DNA of 64,000 nt from Aquiflexum sp041751335 (GCF_041751335.1 NZ_JBGSXS010000272.1:21607-85606), one strand, 5' to 3'. Shown: positions 32,789 through 43,109, counted from the first letter of the stretch. The notes: generated by a model not told the origin, from the sequence alone. Program-made: numbers and translations.

Positions 32789-33739
32789 TCAGAAATTGTC
32801 CACCAATGATTTTGTGGTGGCTTCAAGGATGTCAAAGGCATTTTCTGCCATCAGATTTTCGCTATCCAAGGTAGGGTTAACTTCCACGATTTCCCAACAG
32901 CAGACTCTTTTGTCTTTGATCAGTTCCTCATTAAGCTTTAAAGCTTCTTCAACTGTCAATCCATCAGGAACTGGAGTCCCCGTACCGACCGAAATGGAAG
33001 AATCCAAACTATCCACATCAAAAGAGATATATATTTGATCACAGTTTTTAAGGATGTCCAATGTTTCTAAGGCGATGGTTTTAATCCCTTTGGATCTCAC
33101 ATCGGCAACAGGGAAGTTTTTGATGTTGTATTTTTTGATAATATGGTTTTCAGGTTCTTCTGTATCCCTTACTGATATGAATACGATATCTTCAGGCTTT
33201 AACTTGGGGAATTCTCCTCCTATTTTCTTTATTTTTTCCCAAAACTGAACTGTATCCTCAGAAGGTTCATTTACCTGACATTCCTTGTTGTCGATCTGAA
33301 GGCACATCGCTAATGGCATTCCGTGCATGTTTCCTGATGGGGTGGTGTAAGGAGTATGAAGATCAGCATGTGCATCGATCCAAATAACACCAAGACGCTT
33401 ATCAGGATGGGCTGCTTTGATTCCCATGATTGTACCTGCTGCTGTGGAATGGTCTCCTGCCAGGACAATGGGAAATCTTTTATCCAACCTTAGCGATTCA
33501 ATGCTGCTGTACACATTTTTCAGTACATGGTAAACCCCGTCGATATATTTGGCATTGGGGAATTTATTGGCCCTAAAAAGGAAATTGTTGGCATCCTGAA
33601 CATGGACAGGTTCAAATTGACTGAAAAAGTCAGAAGTCTTGTCAAGACTTGCAATTTTCAGGGCATCAATACCCAAACTTGCCCCTCTAGTGCCTGCTGC
33701 GATTTCAGACCGGACTTCTACTAGCTTAATATCTCTCAT
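32789..33739 (-). CDS. rocF: Arginase
   Basis: Arginase hydrolyses L-arginine to ornithine and urea with a binuclear Mn2+ site. The ATG at 33739 (MRDIKLVEVRSEIAAGTRG) gives 316 residues; the frame continues upstream through word repeats that are not coding. Metal ligands are in LAGDHSTAAGT, IDAHADLHTP, and SFDVDSLDSSISVGTGTPVP; the substrate loop HGMPLA is also present. It is cytoplasmic. With the arginine decarboxylase elsewhere in the window it gives two routes from arginine toward polyamines. Confidence 0.93.
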   Translation of the reverse strand: MRDIKLVEVRSEIAAGTRGASLGIDALKIASLDKTSDFFSQFEPVHVQDANNFLFRANKFPNAKYIDGVYHVLKNVYSSIESLRLDKRFPIVLAGDHSTAAGTIMGIKAAHPDKRLGVIWIDAHADLHTPYTTPSGNMHGMPLAMCLQIDNKECQVNEPSEDTVQFWEKIKKIGGEFPKLKPEDIVFISVRDTEEPENHIIKKYNIKNFPVADVRSKGIKTIALETLDILKNCDQIYISFDVDSLDSSISVGTGTPVPDGLTVEEALKLNEELIKDKRVCCWEIVEVNPTLDSENLMAENAFDILEATTKSLVDNF

Positions 33740-33814
33740 AAAATTATATAGATAGGGTTTATTGTATTTTGCTTTTTGGTGCCGCAAAAGTAAGGATTTG
33801 GAAGGGGAGAACCA

Positions 33815-34030
33815 AGGGTTATGAAGGATGAAGGATGAGGGAGGAAGGATGAGATTGAGAACCAAGAAGCAAGAACCAAGAAGCGAGAACCGAGATGCGA
33901 GAACCGAGATGCGAGAAGCGAGAGGCGAGATGTGAGAGGCGAGATGTGAGAAGCGAGATGTGAGAAGCGAGATGTGAGAAGCGAGAGCCAAGAAATAAGA
34001 GCCAAGAACAAGTAGCGAGAGCGAGGTAGG
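33815..34030. repeat. Low-complexity GAGATGCGAGAA / GAGATGTGAGAAGC word-repeat region
   Basis: The plus strand carries a drifting series of words such as GAGAACCGAGATGCGAGA, GAGATGTGAGAAGCGA and AAGAACCAAGAAGC, with a period of about 7-14 bases. It lies upstream of the arginase gene. Frames of 70-90 codons across it are artefacts. The words reappear at 57455-57530. Confidence 0.7.
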
Positions 34031-34461
34031 GTTGGCCCGTCATTCAGAACGGAGCAAAACTGGTCTAGATTTTTTTAAAGAGTCTTGTGCGAAGTGATGA
34101 ATCTCAAAAAAGTTGAATTTCGAATATTGAACATCGAATAATGAATGATGAAAAAGGGGTTTAGCGCCCAAATGCTAAAGTTTCAATGATTATTGGGGAA
34201 AGAAGAGTCAAGAAGTTTAGAATTATCCAATATCATAAGTATTTGTGGAGATACTCACAATGGGAGTGGAAAAGGGTTATTCAGTAATAATAAGGTGAGT
34301 GGACACACACACACAATGGCAACATCTTACATCCAAACAACCATAAAAATCTTTTTCAACCATTGAAAAGAAAGTCTTTTTGGTTTGGGAATAATCTTGG
34401 TAAGTTTGGTTGTATTTTTATTTGATCGTAAGACAAACCACCGGGTTGAAATAATTTAGTA
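34031..34461. other. Gene-free gap upstream of the aminotransferase gene
   Basis: No gene is visible. The stretch includes a word series around 34113-34152 (TTCGAATATTGAACATCG, AATAATGAATGATGAA) and a short (AC)n run at about 34301-34314. The aminotransferase promoter probably lies in the last 120 bases. Confidence 0.4.
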
Positions 34462-35607
34462 ATGCTTGAGTCCAAATTACCACAAATAGGCACCACCATA
34501 TTCACAGTGATGTCCAAAATGGCGGCCGACCACGGTGCCATCAATCTTTCCCAGGGTTTTCCCGGTTTTGACTGTTATCCATTTCTGAAAGATCTGGTCA
34601 GTGAGTACATGGACACTGGGCACAATCAATATGCCCCGATGAGTGGGGTGGAAGATTTAAAAAACCGGTTGGTAGAAAAAACCAATATCGTACATGGAAT
34701 CCAATTAAATGCGGAAGAGGAAATAACTGTAGTTTCGGGAGCTACTGAAGCACTTTATGCGGCGGTGACTGCTGTAGTCAGAAATGGAGATGAAGTAATT
34801 CTTTTGGAACCTGCTTATGACAGTTATGCCCCTGCTGTGGTGTTGAATGGGGGTGTTCCGGTATATGTCTCTCTAAATTTACCGGATTTTTCAGTTGACT
34901 GGGAAAAGGTAAAAGCTGCCATTACCGACAAAACAAGGCTGATTATGGTCAATACGCCACATAACCCCTGTGGCTATGTCTGGACACAGGAAGATCTGAA
35001 TACTTTGGCAGACCTGATCAAAGACAGGGAAATTTACGTGGTCAGTGATGAGGTGTATGAGCATATCACCTTTGACGGGAAAAAACATCTTTCATTAATG
35101 ACGCACCCATTGCTCAGGGAAAGGACTTTTGTGTGCTGTTCTTTTGGTAAGACATTTCATATCACAGGTTGGAAATTGGGGTATTGTCTTGCTCCAAAAG
35201 ATTTGACTACCGAATTCAGAAAAATCCATCAGTTTCTAACTTTTAGTAGCTGTACCCCAATGCAGTATGCTTTGGCAGAATATATGGCTGAGCCCTCCCG
35301 ATATATTTATCTGAATGATTTTTATCAAAAAAAGAGGGACTTTTTTTGTAAGGGGCTAAAAAATACACCATTTAAATTCACACCGGCACAAGGCAGTTTT
35401 TTTCAGTTGGTTTCTTACGGACATCTATCAAATGAATCTGATTATGACCTTGCAATCAGAATGACCAAAGAAATTGGTGTGGCGAGTATTCCTGTATCGG
35501 TTTTTTATCATGATCAAAAAGACCACAAATTGCTCAGGTTCTGTTTTGCAAAAAGTGAAGAGGTACTCCTACAGGCCCTTGAATTGTTAAGCAGACCTAT
35601 ATTCTGA
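34462..35607 (+). CDS. PLP-dependent aminotransferase, methionine/kynurenine type
   Basis: This 381-residue fold-I aminotransferase closely follows the methionine aminotransferase (YbdL) and kynurenine aminotransferase group. Landmarks are INLSQGFPGFDCYPFL, HNQYAPMSGVEDL, VSGATEALYAAVTAV, NTPHNPCGYVW, VVSDEVYEHITF, and the PLP lysine in SFGKTFHITGWKLGY. It probably transfers the amino group from methionine or aromatic amino acids to a keto acid; in many bacteria this ends the methionine salvage pathway. It is cytoplasmic. The stop is only 2 bases from the end of the convergent glgX gene. Confidence 0.92.
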   Translation: MLESKLPQIGTTIFTVMSKMAADHGAINLSQGFPGFDCYPFLKDLVSEYMDTGHNQYAPMSGVEDLKNRLVEKTNIVHGIQLNAEEEITVVSGATEALYAAVTAVVRNGDEVILLEPAYDSYAPAVVLNGGVPVYVSLNLPDFSVDWEKVKAAITDKTRLIMVNTPHNPCGYVWTQEDLNTLADLIKDREIYVVSDEVYEHITFDGKKHLSLMTHPLLRERTFVCCSFGKTFHITGWKLGYCLAPKDLTTEFRKIHQFLTFSSCTPMQYALAEYMAEPSRYIYLNDFYQKKRDFFCKGLKNTPFKFTPAQGSFFQLVSYGHLSNESDYDLAIRMTKEIGVASIPVSVFYHDQKDHKLLRFCFAKSEEVLLQALELLSRPIF

Positions 35608-35609
35608 TT

Positions 35610-37694
35610 TCAACCGATTTTGGATAAAAGAATGACAATGGAATTGTCCTCCACATGATAGGAACCGTTGGCAAGAGGTTTAGCATGCTGCCAAAGGCAG
35701 ATATCATCAGGTGATTCCAAAGAGGTGTCTATCCATCTTCTCCAAGATACTTTTTTGCCGTCCACTTCTCTGGGGACTTCAAAGGTCAGTGGTTTTCTGT
35801 AAGCATTGACCATGTAGTGCATGGACATTTTACCGTTCAGGGAATTGATGGTCATGGCAATGCTGTGGGAATTTTCAGACCAATCAGGCTCTCCAAGCCT
35901 GACACCATGCCATTGAATAGTGGACTGGGTCAAAAAATTCCTTAGGCTGAGATTGAAATTTGCCTGAGAAGATTCTCTTTTAAGTCTTTTTTTGATCAGG
36001 ATTTTTACAAATCTGAAAATGTCTTTATTTTTTTTGATCAGGTTCCAATCAAACCATGAAAGTTCGTTGTCCTGACAGTAGGCATTGTTGTTGCCATTTT
36101 GGGTATGTAGTATTTCATCCCCCATCAGCAGCATCGGGGCGCCAAGGGAGAGCATATTCAATGTTAAAAAGTTTTTTATCTGTCTCCTTCTAAGCTTAAG
36201 TATTTTTGGATTATCGGTAGGTCCTTCTACTCCACAGTTCCAACTCAGGTTTTCATTGTTTCCGTCTTGGTTATTTTCCCCGTTGGCCTCATTGTGCTTT
36301 TTGTTATAGGAAACAAGGTCATGCAAGGTAAATCCATCATGGCAAGTGATAAAGTTGATGCTTTGTTCCAATTCCCTTTCTTTGGCTTCATACATGTCCG
36401 GACTTCCGATCATGCGGGTCACAAAAGCACCTACTTTTCCTTTGTCCCCTCTCATAAAGCTCCTGACATCATCCCGAAACCTTCCGTTCCACTCTTTCCA
36501 ACTATCTCCTGTGAAATTGCCAACCTGGTACAGACCTGCGGCATCCCAAGCTTCCGCAATCAACTTGGTGCCGGCAAGAATTGGATCGGACTCAATGTCC
36601 CAAAGAATAGGTGGATTTTCAATAGGGTTGCCTCTTTCATCTCTGGACAATACGGAAGCAAGATCAAATCGAAAACCATCCACATGCATGTCCCTGACCC
36701 AAAAATGAAGACTTGAAAGGATCATTCTCCTCACAATGGATTGGTTTGCATTGAGGGTATTTCCGGTACCTGTATAATTTTTGTACGAAGACCTGTTTTT
36801 TTCAAGGATATAGTATACACTATTGTCAATTCCCCTGAAAGTGTATGTCGGACCTTCTTCATGATTTTCTGAGGTATGATTGAAGACCACATCCAAAATC
36901 ACCTCAATACCTGCTTTATGGAATGCTTTGACCATGTCCCTAAATTCATCCAAAACCTGAAGAGGGTTTTTTCCGGTACTGTATCCCTGATGGGGAGCAA
37001 AGAAAGATATCGGACTGTATCCCCAGTAATTTACCCTACCTTCAGGTGCATCCTGTCTGTCAAATTGGAATATCGGAAGCAATTCGACAGCAGTGATACC
37101 CAATTCAACCAAATATGGAATTTTCTCAATCAGACCCAGGAAGGTACCTCTTTTGCTTTCCTCTACCCCTGAATTGGCCATTTTGGTAAATCCTCCTACA
37201 TGGAGTTCATAGATCACTGTTCTGGAAAATGGCCTTCTCGGATGTTCATCTCCCTCCCAATCATATTTTTTAAGGTCAACCAATACACTTTTCATAGACA
37301 TGGCAGTGGAATCTCCAAAAACACTCAAAGCTTTGCGGTCATATCCTTCTGGTATGGCTACAGATTTAGAGTAAGGATCCAGTATTACTTTTGAGGCATC
37401 AAATCGGTGTCCTTTGGAAGGTTCAAAAGGACCATGGATGTGGTATCCATATAATTGACCCGGTTTTACACCTTCTACAAATACATGCCAATACTTATAT
37501 GTCTTGTTGATGCTTGGTTCTAATCGGATTGTTTGATTGGGTTCTATGTCTTCTGCTTTATCAAAAAATAATAACTCCACCCATTCTGCATTTTTGGAGA
37601 ATAAACAAAAGTTAATACCTCCATTCTGAAAGGAGGGGCCAATGGGGAAACTCTGCCCAGGGCTATGCTTGTATTTCAATTTTCGGGGTGACAT
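35610..37694 (-). CDS. glgX: Glycogen debranching enzyme GlgX
   Basis: GlgX cleaves alpha-1,6 branches of glycogen after phosphorylase action. The 694 residues start with a carbohydrate-binding module (GQSFPIGPSFQNGGINFCLFS) and a GH13 isoamylase-type barrel. Catalytic regions are VILDVVFNHTSENHEEGP, VDGFRFDLASVLSRDERG (nucleophile Asp), LIAEAWDAAGLYQVGNF (acid Glu) and NFITCHDGFTLHDLVSYN. A C-terminal beta domain follows. The length is normal for GlgX. It is cytoplasmic and monocistronic. Confidence 0.94.
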   Translation of the reverse strand: MSPRKLKYKHSPGQSFPIGPSFQNGGINFCLFSKNAEWVELLFFDKAEDIEPNQTIRLEPSINKTYKYWHVFVEGVKPGQLYGYHIHGPFEPSKGHRFDASKVILDPYSKSVAIPEGYDRKALSVFGDSTAMSMKSVLVDLKKYDWEGDEHPRRPFSRTVIYELHVGGFTKMANSGVEESKRGTFLGLIEKIPYLVELGITAVELLPIFQFDRQDAPEGRVNYWGYSPISFFAPHQGYSTGKNPLQVLDEFRDMVKAFHKAGIEVILDVVFNHTSENHEEGPTYTFRGIDNSVYYILEKNRSSYKNYTGTGNTLNANQSIVRRMILSSLHFWVRDMHVDGFRFDLASVLSRDERGNPIENPPILWDIESDPILAGTKLIAEAWDAAGLYQVGNFTGDSWKEWNGRFRDDVRSFMRGDKGKVGAFVTRMIGSPDMYEAKERELEQSINFITCHDGFTLHDLVSYNKKHNEANGENNQDGNNENLSWNCGVEGPTDNPKILKLRRRQIKNFLTLNMLSLGAPMLLMGDEILHTQNGNNNAYCQDNELSWFDWNLIKKNKDIFRFVKILIKKRLKRESSQANFNLSLRNFLTQSTIQWHGVRLGEPDWSENSHSIAMTINSLNGKMSMHYMVNAYRKPLTFEVPREVDGKKVSWRRWIDTSLESPDDICLWQHAKPLANGSYHVEDNSIVILLSKIG

Positions 37695-37907
37695 AGGGTG
37701 ATATGTTCAACAAAGGAAAGGATAAATTGTTAACAAACAAGGGAATTGTTGTGTCTTTAAATAGTCCAAATGGTGTAAATTTTCTTTAAAAAGCACAAAC
37801 TACTTATTCGTTTGTTTATCAATCATTATATTGATTTTTTTAAGTAAATTTTCTTCAAAAAAAAATATCTATGAAGCAATTGGAAGGCTTCTGAAAAAAT
37901 ATCAATT

Positions 37908-39335
37908 GTGAAAAAAAGAGAATACGATGCTATAGTAGTGGGTTCAGGACCTAATGGATTGGCTGCTGCCATTAGAATGCAGCAGAAAGGATTGGCTGTG
38001 CTCTTGATTGAAGGAGCGGATACCGTAGGGGGAGGGATGCGGACAAAGGAATTGACCCTGCCCGGATTCCTTCACGATGTTTGTTCTGCAATACACCCTT
38101 TGGCTGTCTCCTCACCATTTTTGAAAACCTTGCCTTTGGATAAGTTTGGACTGGAATGGATGGAACCTGAAGTATTGGCGGCACATCCTTTTGACAATGG
38201 AACTGCTGCATATCTTTACAGGTCAATTGATGACACCGCAGTAGAACTGGGCAGGGATGAAAAAGCCTACAGAGACTTGATTCAGCCGATCGTCAGGGAT
38301 TGGGAAAATCTAGCAGTTGATTTTTTGGGACCAATGAGGATTCCCAAACATCCCATTTCAATGGCAAAATTCGGGATCAAGGCTTTGCGATCTGCCAATG
38401 GGCTGGCCAGGTCAGATTTCAAAACCGAAAAAGCCAAAGGGTTATGGGCCGGTATGGCTGCCCATTCGATTCAGCCTTTGGACAAACTCACCACTTCTGC
38501 TGTGGCACTGGTATTATTGGCCTCTGGTCACCACCGGTCTTGGCCTATTCCAAAAATGGGTTCACAGTCTATAGCCAATGCCATGTCAGCCTTTTTTAAA
38601 TCCCTGGGGGGGGAGGTGCAGACCGGATTTTATGTCAGGCATATAAATGAATTGCCAAAAGCCAAAGCTTATTTATTTGATATAACACCAAAGCAATTGA
38701 TGGAGATAGCCGGGGAAGAATTTTCCAGGCTGTACAAGTGGCAGTTAAGCAGGTTCAAATATGGGATGGGGGTGTTCAAAATTGATTGGGCATTGAAGGA
38801 AGCGATCCCATTTTCTGCTATAAAAGCCAGATTGGCCGGGACGGTTCATCTCGGAAACACTTTAGAGGAAGTAACAAAATCCGAAAAAGAAATTTGGGAA
38901 GGCAAGCATCCGAATCACCCTTATGTATTGCTCGCTCAGCAAAGCATTGTAGACAAAAGCAGGGCACCTGAGGGAAGCCATACCGCATGGGCTTATTGCC
39001 ATGTGCCCAATGGTTCCAGGCAGGACATGACGGCAATTATTGAAGCTCAGGTCGAAAGATTTGCACCCGGATTTCGGGATATTATTATTGGAACAAGCAC
39101 CAAAAACGCCATGGAAATGCAGGACTATAATCCCAACTATATCGGAGGGGATATCAACGGAGGTGCCATGGATATTACCCAGCTTTTCAATAGACCTGCA
39201 CTGAGATGGTCTCCTTACCGGACTTCCTCCAAAGGCATTTATATCTGTTCGTCATCCACCCCGCCCGGTGGAGGGGTACATGGAATGTGTGGATTTCATG
39301 CAGCCGAAAGGGTAATTAAGGACCTATTTAGATAA
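37908..39335 (+). CDS. FAD-dependent oxidoreductase, phytoene desaturase-like
   Basis: This 475-residue flavoprotein begins at a GTG codon (KKREYDAIVVGSGPNGLAAAIRM), with the dinucleotide-binding GxGxxG and the extended loop VGGGMRTKELTLPGFLHDVC. The C-terminal FAD motif is GIYICSSSTPPGGGVHGMCG. It belongs to the large group of amine oxidase/phytoene dehydrogenase-related proteins often labelled NAD(P)/FAD-dependent oxidoreductase; the substrate is unknown. It is predicted cytoplasmic. It lies 180 bases before the TonB receptor gene but is probably transcribed separately, because an operator and promoter intervene. Confidence 0.88.
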   Translation: MKKREYDAIVVGSGPNGLAAAIRMQQKGLAVLLIEGADTVGGGMRTKELTLPGFLHDVCSAIHPLAVSSPFLKTLPLDKFGLEWMEPEVLAAHPFDNGTAAYLYRSIDDTAVELGRDEKAYRDLIQPIVRDWENLAVDFLGPMRIPKHPISMAKFGIKALRSANGLARSDFKTEKAKGLWAGMAAHSIQPLDKLTTSAVALVLLASGHHRSWPIPKMGSQSIANAMSAFFKSLGGEVQTGFYVRHINELPKAKAYLFDITPKQLMEIAGEEFSRLYKWQLSRFKYGMGVFKIDWALKEAIPFSAIKARLAGTVHLGNTLEEVTKSEKEIWEGKHPNHPYVLLAQQSIVDKSRAPEGSHTAWAYCHVPNGSRQDMTAIIEAQVERFAPGFRDIIIGTSTKNAMEMQDYNPNYIGGDINGGAMDITQLFNRPALRWSPYRTSSKGIYICSSSTPPGGGVHGMCGFHAAERVIKDLFR

Positions 39336-39345
39336 TTTTTTACAG

Positions 39346-39368
39346 TATCCTATAAAAACTATAGGATA
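39346..39368. promoter_or_regulatory. Rrf2-regulon operator, site 1 (TonB receptor gene)
   Basis: TATCCTAT-N7-ATAGGATA is a perfect 8-base dyad. The promoter element TAACTTTC (39394-39401, one mismatch to TAnnTTTG) lies 26 bases downstream of it, and TAG replaces TTG at the expected -33 position. The same dyad occurs at 42151 and 44095 with the same spacing to -7. Confidence 0.75.
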
Positions 39369-39514
39369 TATAGGAAAATAAAAATCGACTCATTAACTTT
39401 CGCAAAAAATCTAAAGCACTTTAATTATCTGGATTTATATATCATACTAAAAAGGTATGAAATATATGATATCATTCTTGACTACCTATTTTATCTAATT
39501 TAAATCCTCATTTT

Positions 39515-42067
39515 ATGAGAAGAAGTATACCAACTCTAGTTTTCCTGATCTTTTTGGGAAATGTCGCATTTGCCCAAAATTCCATAGAGGGAGTTGTCAA
39601 GGATGAATTCGGGAAACCTGTGATCGGGGCCTCAGTTTTGGTTGAAGGCACCATTAATTTTGCGGTCTCGGATGGCAATGGTAAATTTTTGATTCAAAGT
39701 TCCCAAAACTATCCTTTATCTATTAAAGTGAGTTTTGTTGGATTCAAGTCCGTTACCAGACATATGAATGAGTCTGTTAGTAGCTTGCTTGAATTTCAAT
39801 TGGAAGATGACCTGGTGCTTTCTGAAGTTCTGATCACTTCCAGAAGAAGGGAGGAAGAAGTTCAGGCAGTACCTATTCCTATTTCAGTAATCGGTGGTGC
39901 TTTACTTGAAGAAACCCAGGCCTTCAATGTGAACAGGCTGAAGGAATTGGTGCCTACAGTGCAGCTTTATTCCTCCAATCCCAGAAATACAACTTTGAAT
40001 ATCCGTGGCCTTGGTTCGACTTTCGGCTTGACCAATGATGGAATTGACCCTGGAGTGGGTTTTTATGTGGATGGGGTATATTTTGCAAGGCCTGCTGTCA
40101 CTTCGTTGGATTTTATTGATATTGAGCAAATTGAAGTTTTGAGGGGGCCTCAAGGAACACTTTTTGGAAAAAACACCACTGCGGGGGCATTCAATATAAC
40201 TACCAGAAGGCCAAGATTTCAGCCGGATGCAAAAGTGGAATCCAGCTTTGGTAATTATGGGTTTATCCAGACCCGTGGATCGGTTACCGGTCCGCTCAGC
40301 AAAAAATCAGCAGGCCGTTTATCCTTTTCAGGGACAAGCAGGGATGGTTTGGTATTCAATGAATACAATCAGAAAAACATCAATACTTTAAATAACCTTG
40401 GGCTAAGGGGACAGTTTCTTTATTTGCCGTCAGACAATGTAGAATTATTGTTGGCTGCTGATGCAACCAGACAGCGACCTGATGGATATGCACAGGTGAT
40501 AGCAGGTGTAGTTCCGACCCAAAGAGCTCCTTTCAGACAGTTTAATCAGATTATTTCAGATCTGAATTATCAACTGCCGAGCCTTAATCCATTTGATAGG
40601 GTGGTAGACCAGGATACACCGTGGAGATCCAATAACGATTTAGGGGGAGTATCACTGAATGTGGATGCCAAAGTCGGAGGAGGAACATTGACTTCCACTT
40701 CAGCTTGGAGGTATTGGAATTGGGAGCCATCAAATGATAGGGACTTTACAGGACTGCAAGTGCTCTCACTTTCCCAAGCACCATTCAAGCACAATCAGTG
40801 GTCTCAAGAGGTCCGTTATGCGAGTGAATTCAATTCAAAATTGAGTGGAATAATCGGTGTCTTTGGTCTGTATCAAGACTTGAGATCCACTCCTTACCAT
40901 ACAGAGGAATCCGGTATCCACCAATGGCGCTTTATTCAAAACAACCAGAATCCGCTTTGGGAAATTCCAGGTTTATTGGAAGGCTATGGTATCAGGACGA
41001 CAAGTAGTCTGAAGTCTTTTAGTGGAGCGGTTTTTGGCCAATTGGATTGGGAAGTCTTTGACAAATTCTTTGTGCTTCCGGGATTGAGGTGGAATTATGA
41101 TCAAAAAAGCGTGGTATTTGACCGAAGGACTTATGGCGGTCTGCAGACCGATGACCCTGCTTTGATTGCATTGAAAAATCAGGTGTACAACGATCAGGAT
41201 TTTTCGGCAAGGGTAGACGAATCGAATTTTTCAGGTCAACTCACTTTATCCTACAGACCCACAGAAAAGATCAATGCATTTGGAACTTATTCAAGCGGAT
41301 TCAAACCAGTTGGTGTTAATCTTGGGGGTTTGCCAAGGGAAAGTGGTAGGACCATGACAGAATTGGCAAGGATCGAACCTGAACAAGTCAATCATTATGA
41401 ATTCGGGGTAAAATCTAGTCCTGGCAGAACCGCCACAGTCAATTTGGTTTACCATTATTCCGATATCAAAAACTATCAAACATTGGTGCAAACTCCGGAT
41501 TTGTCAGTCAACCGGGGATATTTGGCCAATGCGGAAAGGGTAGGTGTTCAGGGCTGGGAATTGGATGCCAATCTGAAAGCTTCGAGAGTTTTGTCTTTCT
41601 TCGGAGCTTTGGCCTATACTGATGCCAAATATGTGAGATTTACGAATGCGCCAGTTCCCTTGGAAGAGGTGGGCAATGAACCATTCAAGGACATTTCCGG
41701 AGGAAGGTTGCCGGGTGTGTCAAAATGGGCAGGGTCATTTGGTGGGGAATGGTTCCAAAAAACCAAATTTATTGGGTTGGAAGGAAAGATTTTCCTTAGC
41801 TCTGAATTGTTTTTCCGATCTGAGTTTTCATCCAGTCCATCACCTTCGCAGTTTCTTAATATTGATGGCTACTCAGTAGTAAATGCACGGGCAGGCTTCA
41901 GGGGAGATTCAGGCCTTTCTTTCTTTATCTGGTCCAGAAACATGTTTGACACACAATATTTCGAACAATTTTTACCCGGTGCGGGCAATGCTGGACATTA
42001 TGCCGCAGTTTTGGGTGATCCAAGGACTGTTGGATTAACATTTACCTACAATCTTAAATTAAATTGA
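39515..42067 (+). CDS. TonB-dependent outer-membrane receptor
   Basis: This 850-residue protein has a signal peptide (1-20, NVAFAQ), a carboxypeptidase-regulatory-like domain (22-100, GVVKDEFGKPVIGASVLVEG), a plug domain (about 110-240, VPIPISVIGGALLEETQA, EVLRGPQGTLFGKNTTAGA), and a 22-strand barrel ending TVGLTFTYNLKLN. It imports a ligand across the outer membrane with energy from TonB. No SusD partner follows, which points to a siderophore, vitamin or organosulfur compound more than a glycan. Its 5' region holds the dyad shared with the TSUP transporter gene next to it, so both may answer to the Rrf2 regulator at 43174. Confidence 0.92.
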   Translation: MRRSIPTLVFLIFLGNVAFAQNSIEGVVKDEFGKPVIGASVLVEGTINFAVSDGNGKFLIQSSQNYPLSIKVSFVGFKSVTRHMNESVSSLLEFQLEDDLVLSEVLITSRRREEEVQAVPIPISVIGGALLEETQAFNVNRLKELVPTVQLYSSNPRNTTLNIRGLGSTFGLTNDGIDPGVGFYVDGVYFARPAVTSLDFIDIEQIEVLRGPQGTLFGKNTTAGAFNITTRRPRFQPDAKVESSFGNYGFIQTRGSVTGPLSKKSAGRLSFSGTSRDGLVFNEYNQKNINTLNNLGLRGQFLYLPSDNVELLLAADATRQRPDGYAQVIAGVVPTQRAPFRQFNQIISDLNYQLPSLNPFDRVVDQDTPWRSNNDLGGVSLNVDAKVGGGTLTSTSAWRYWNWEPSNDRDFTGLQVLSLSQAPFKHNQWSQEVRYASEFNSKLSGIIGVFGLYQDLRSTPYHTEESGIHQWRFIQNNQNPLWEIPGLLEGYGIRTTSSLKSFSGAVFGQLDWEVFDKFFVLPGLRWNYDQKSVVFDRRTYGGLQTDDPALIALKNQVYNDQDFSARVDESNFSGQLTLSYRPTEKINAFGTYSSGFKPVGVNLGGLPRESGRTMTELARIEPEQVNHYEFGVKSSPGRTATVNLVYHYSDIKNYQTLVQTPDLSVNRGYLANAERVGVQGWELDANLKASRVLSFFGALAYTDAKYVRFTNAPVPLEEVGNEPFKDISGGRLPGVSKWAGSFGGEWFQKTKFIGLEGKIFLSSELFFRSEFSSSPSPSQFLNIDGYSVVNARAGFRGDSGLSFFIWSRNMFDTQYFEQFLPGAGNAGHYAAVLGDPRTVGLTFTYNLKLN

Positions 42068-42150
42068 CCTCAATTTCATTCCTTTTCTGAATGTTTTATT
42101 GATGTAGGGAACTGTCCTGTTCATATTTAATTGGAAATAGCTTCACTAAT

Positions 42151-42171
42151 ACCCTACAAATATTATAGGAA
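42151..42171. promoter_or_regulatory. Rrf2-regulon operator, site 2 (TSUP gene)
   Basis: ACCCTAC-N7-ATAGGAA keeps the core CCTA-N8-ATAGG of sites 1 and 3 with weaker outer symmetry. A TATTTTTG -7 element (42198-42205) follows 27 bases later and here a TTG is present at -33 (42175-42177). The distances match those at the other two sites. Confidence 0.65.
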
Positions 42172-42236
42172 ATGTTGTTTTTGAAAAATTATCACTATAT
42201 TTTTGAAGTTCTAATCCTACCAGAATTATCGGAATT

Positions 42237-43109
42237 ATGGAAAAAATATTGATCAAAGTAAAAGAAGAACCATTCTGGTCTGTTTTTTTTGGGTTCAGTT
42301 TTTTGTTGGTTTTATTGATCGCATTCAAATCATTCTCTGGGATATGGGAAGGTACAGAGATGGATTATGAAATGTTCTTTTGGTTTTTGTTGGTGGGCTT
42401 TGTAGCACAGACCATTGACGGGGCATTAGGAATGGCTTATGGGGTAAGTTCAAACTCCATTCTTTTAGGAATAGGAATTCCGCCTGCGGTAGCTTCTGCA
42501 TGGGTGCATTTTGCCCAGGTTTTCACTTCATTGGCTTCGGGGATTTCACATTGGAGATTGGGGAATGTGCAGTGGTCTTTGGCCAAAAAGCTCTTGATCC
42601 CCGGAGTAATAGGTGCGATTTTGGGCGCATATTTTCTTTCGAATATTGACGGTAACCTGATCAAACCATACATTGCTATCTATTTGATGGTCATGGGGCT
42701 GATTATACTTTCCAAAGTAATCCGTAAGAGGAAAAAAGAATTTAATTTCGAAAGCAGGTCACTTCCCTATTTGGCAAGTATTGGGGGGTTTGCGGATGCT
42801 ATAGGGGGAGGCGGTTGGGGACCCGTTGTCAATTCAACTTTGATGGGCAAGGGGCATGTGCCCAGATATGCAATTGGGACCGGAAATTTTGTCGAGATCT
42901 TTGTGTCTTTGGCCAGCGCGAGTACCTTTTTGTTTTTTATCAAAGAACTGAGTTTGGCACCTATTCTCGGGCTGATTTTGGGCGGAGTTATTGCAGCCCC
43001 ATTTGCAGCGATGTTTGTAAAAAAAATCAATCCCAGCGTATTATTGGCTATGGTTGGACTTTTGGTCATAGGGCTCAGTATCCGCACCTTCTACATATCG
43101 GTTGCCTAA
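42237..43109 (+). CDS. TauE/SafE (TSUP) family transporter
   Basis: This 290-residue membrane protein has about eight helices in two halves, with the N-terminal half FVAQTIDGALGMAYGVSSNS and a glycine-rich second half IGGFADAIGGGGWGPVVNST. The histidine in ASAWVHFAQVFTSLASGISH is typical of this long-loop subgroup, often found with sulfur-assimilation genes. It moves a sulfur anion (sulfite, thiosulfate or an organosulfonate) across the inner membrane; direction unknown. It is followed directly by the Rrf2 gene and shares the operator with the TonB receptor gene. Confidence 0.9.
   Translation: MEKILIKVKEEPFWSVFFGFSFLLVLLIAFKSFSGIWEGTEMDYEMFFWFLLVGFVAQTIDGALGMAYGVSSNSILLGIGIPPAVASAWVHFAQVFTSLASGISHWRLGNVQWSLAKKLLIPGVIGAILGAYFLSNIDGNLIKPYIAIYLMVMGLIILSKVIRKRKKEFNFESRSLPYLASIGGFADAIGGGGWGPVVNSTLMGKGHVPRYAIGTGNFVEIFVSLASASTFLFFIKELSLAPILGLILGGVIAAPFAAMFVKKINPSVLLAMVGLLVIGLSIRTFYISVA

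Noticed and set aside
33740..34043. Long minus-strand frames of LASHISLLTSRFSHLASH-type repeats upstream of arginase
   Set aside because: They are translations of the GAGATGTGAGAAGC word-repeat DNA; the arginase start at 33739 matches the family N-terminus.
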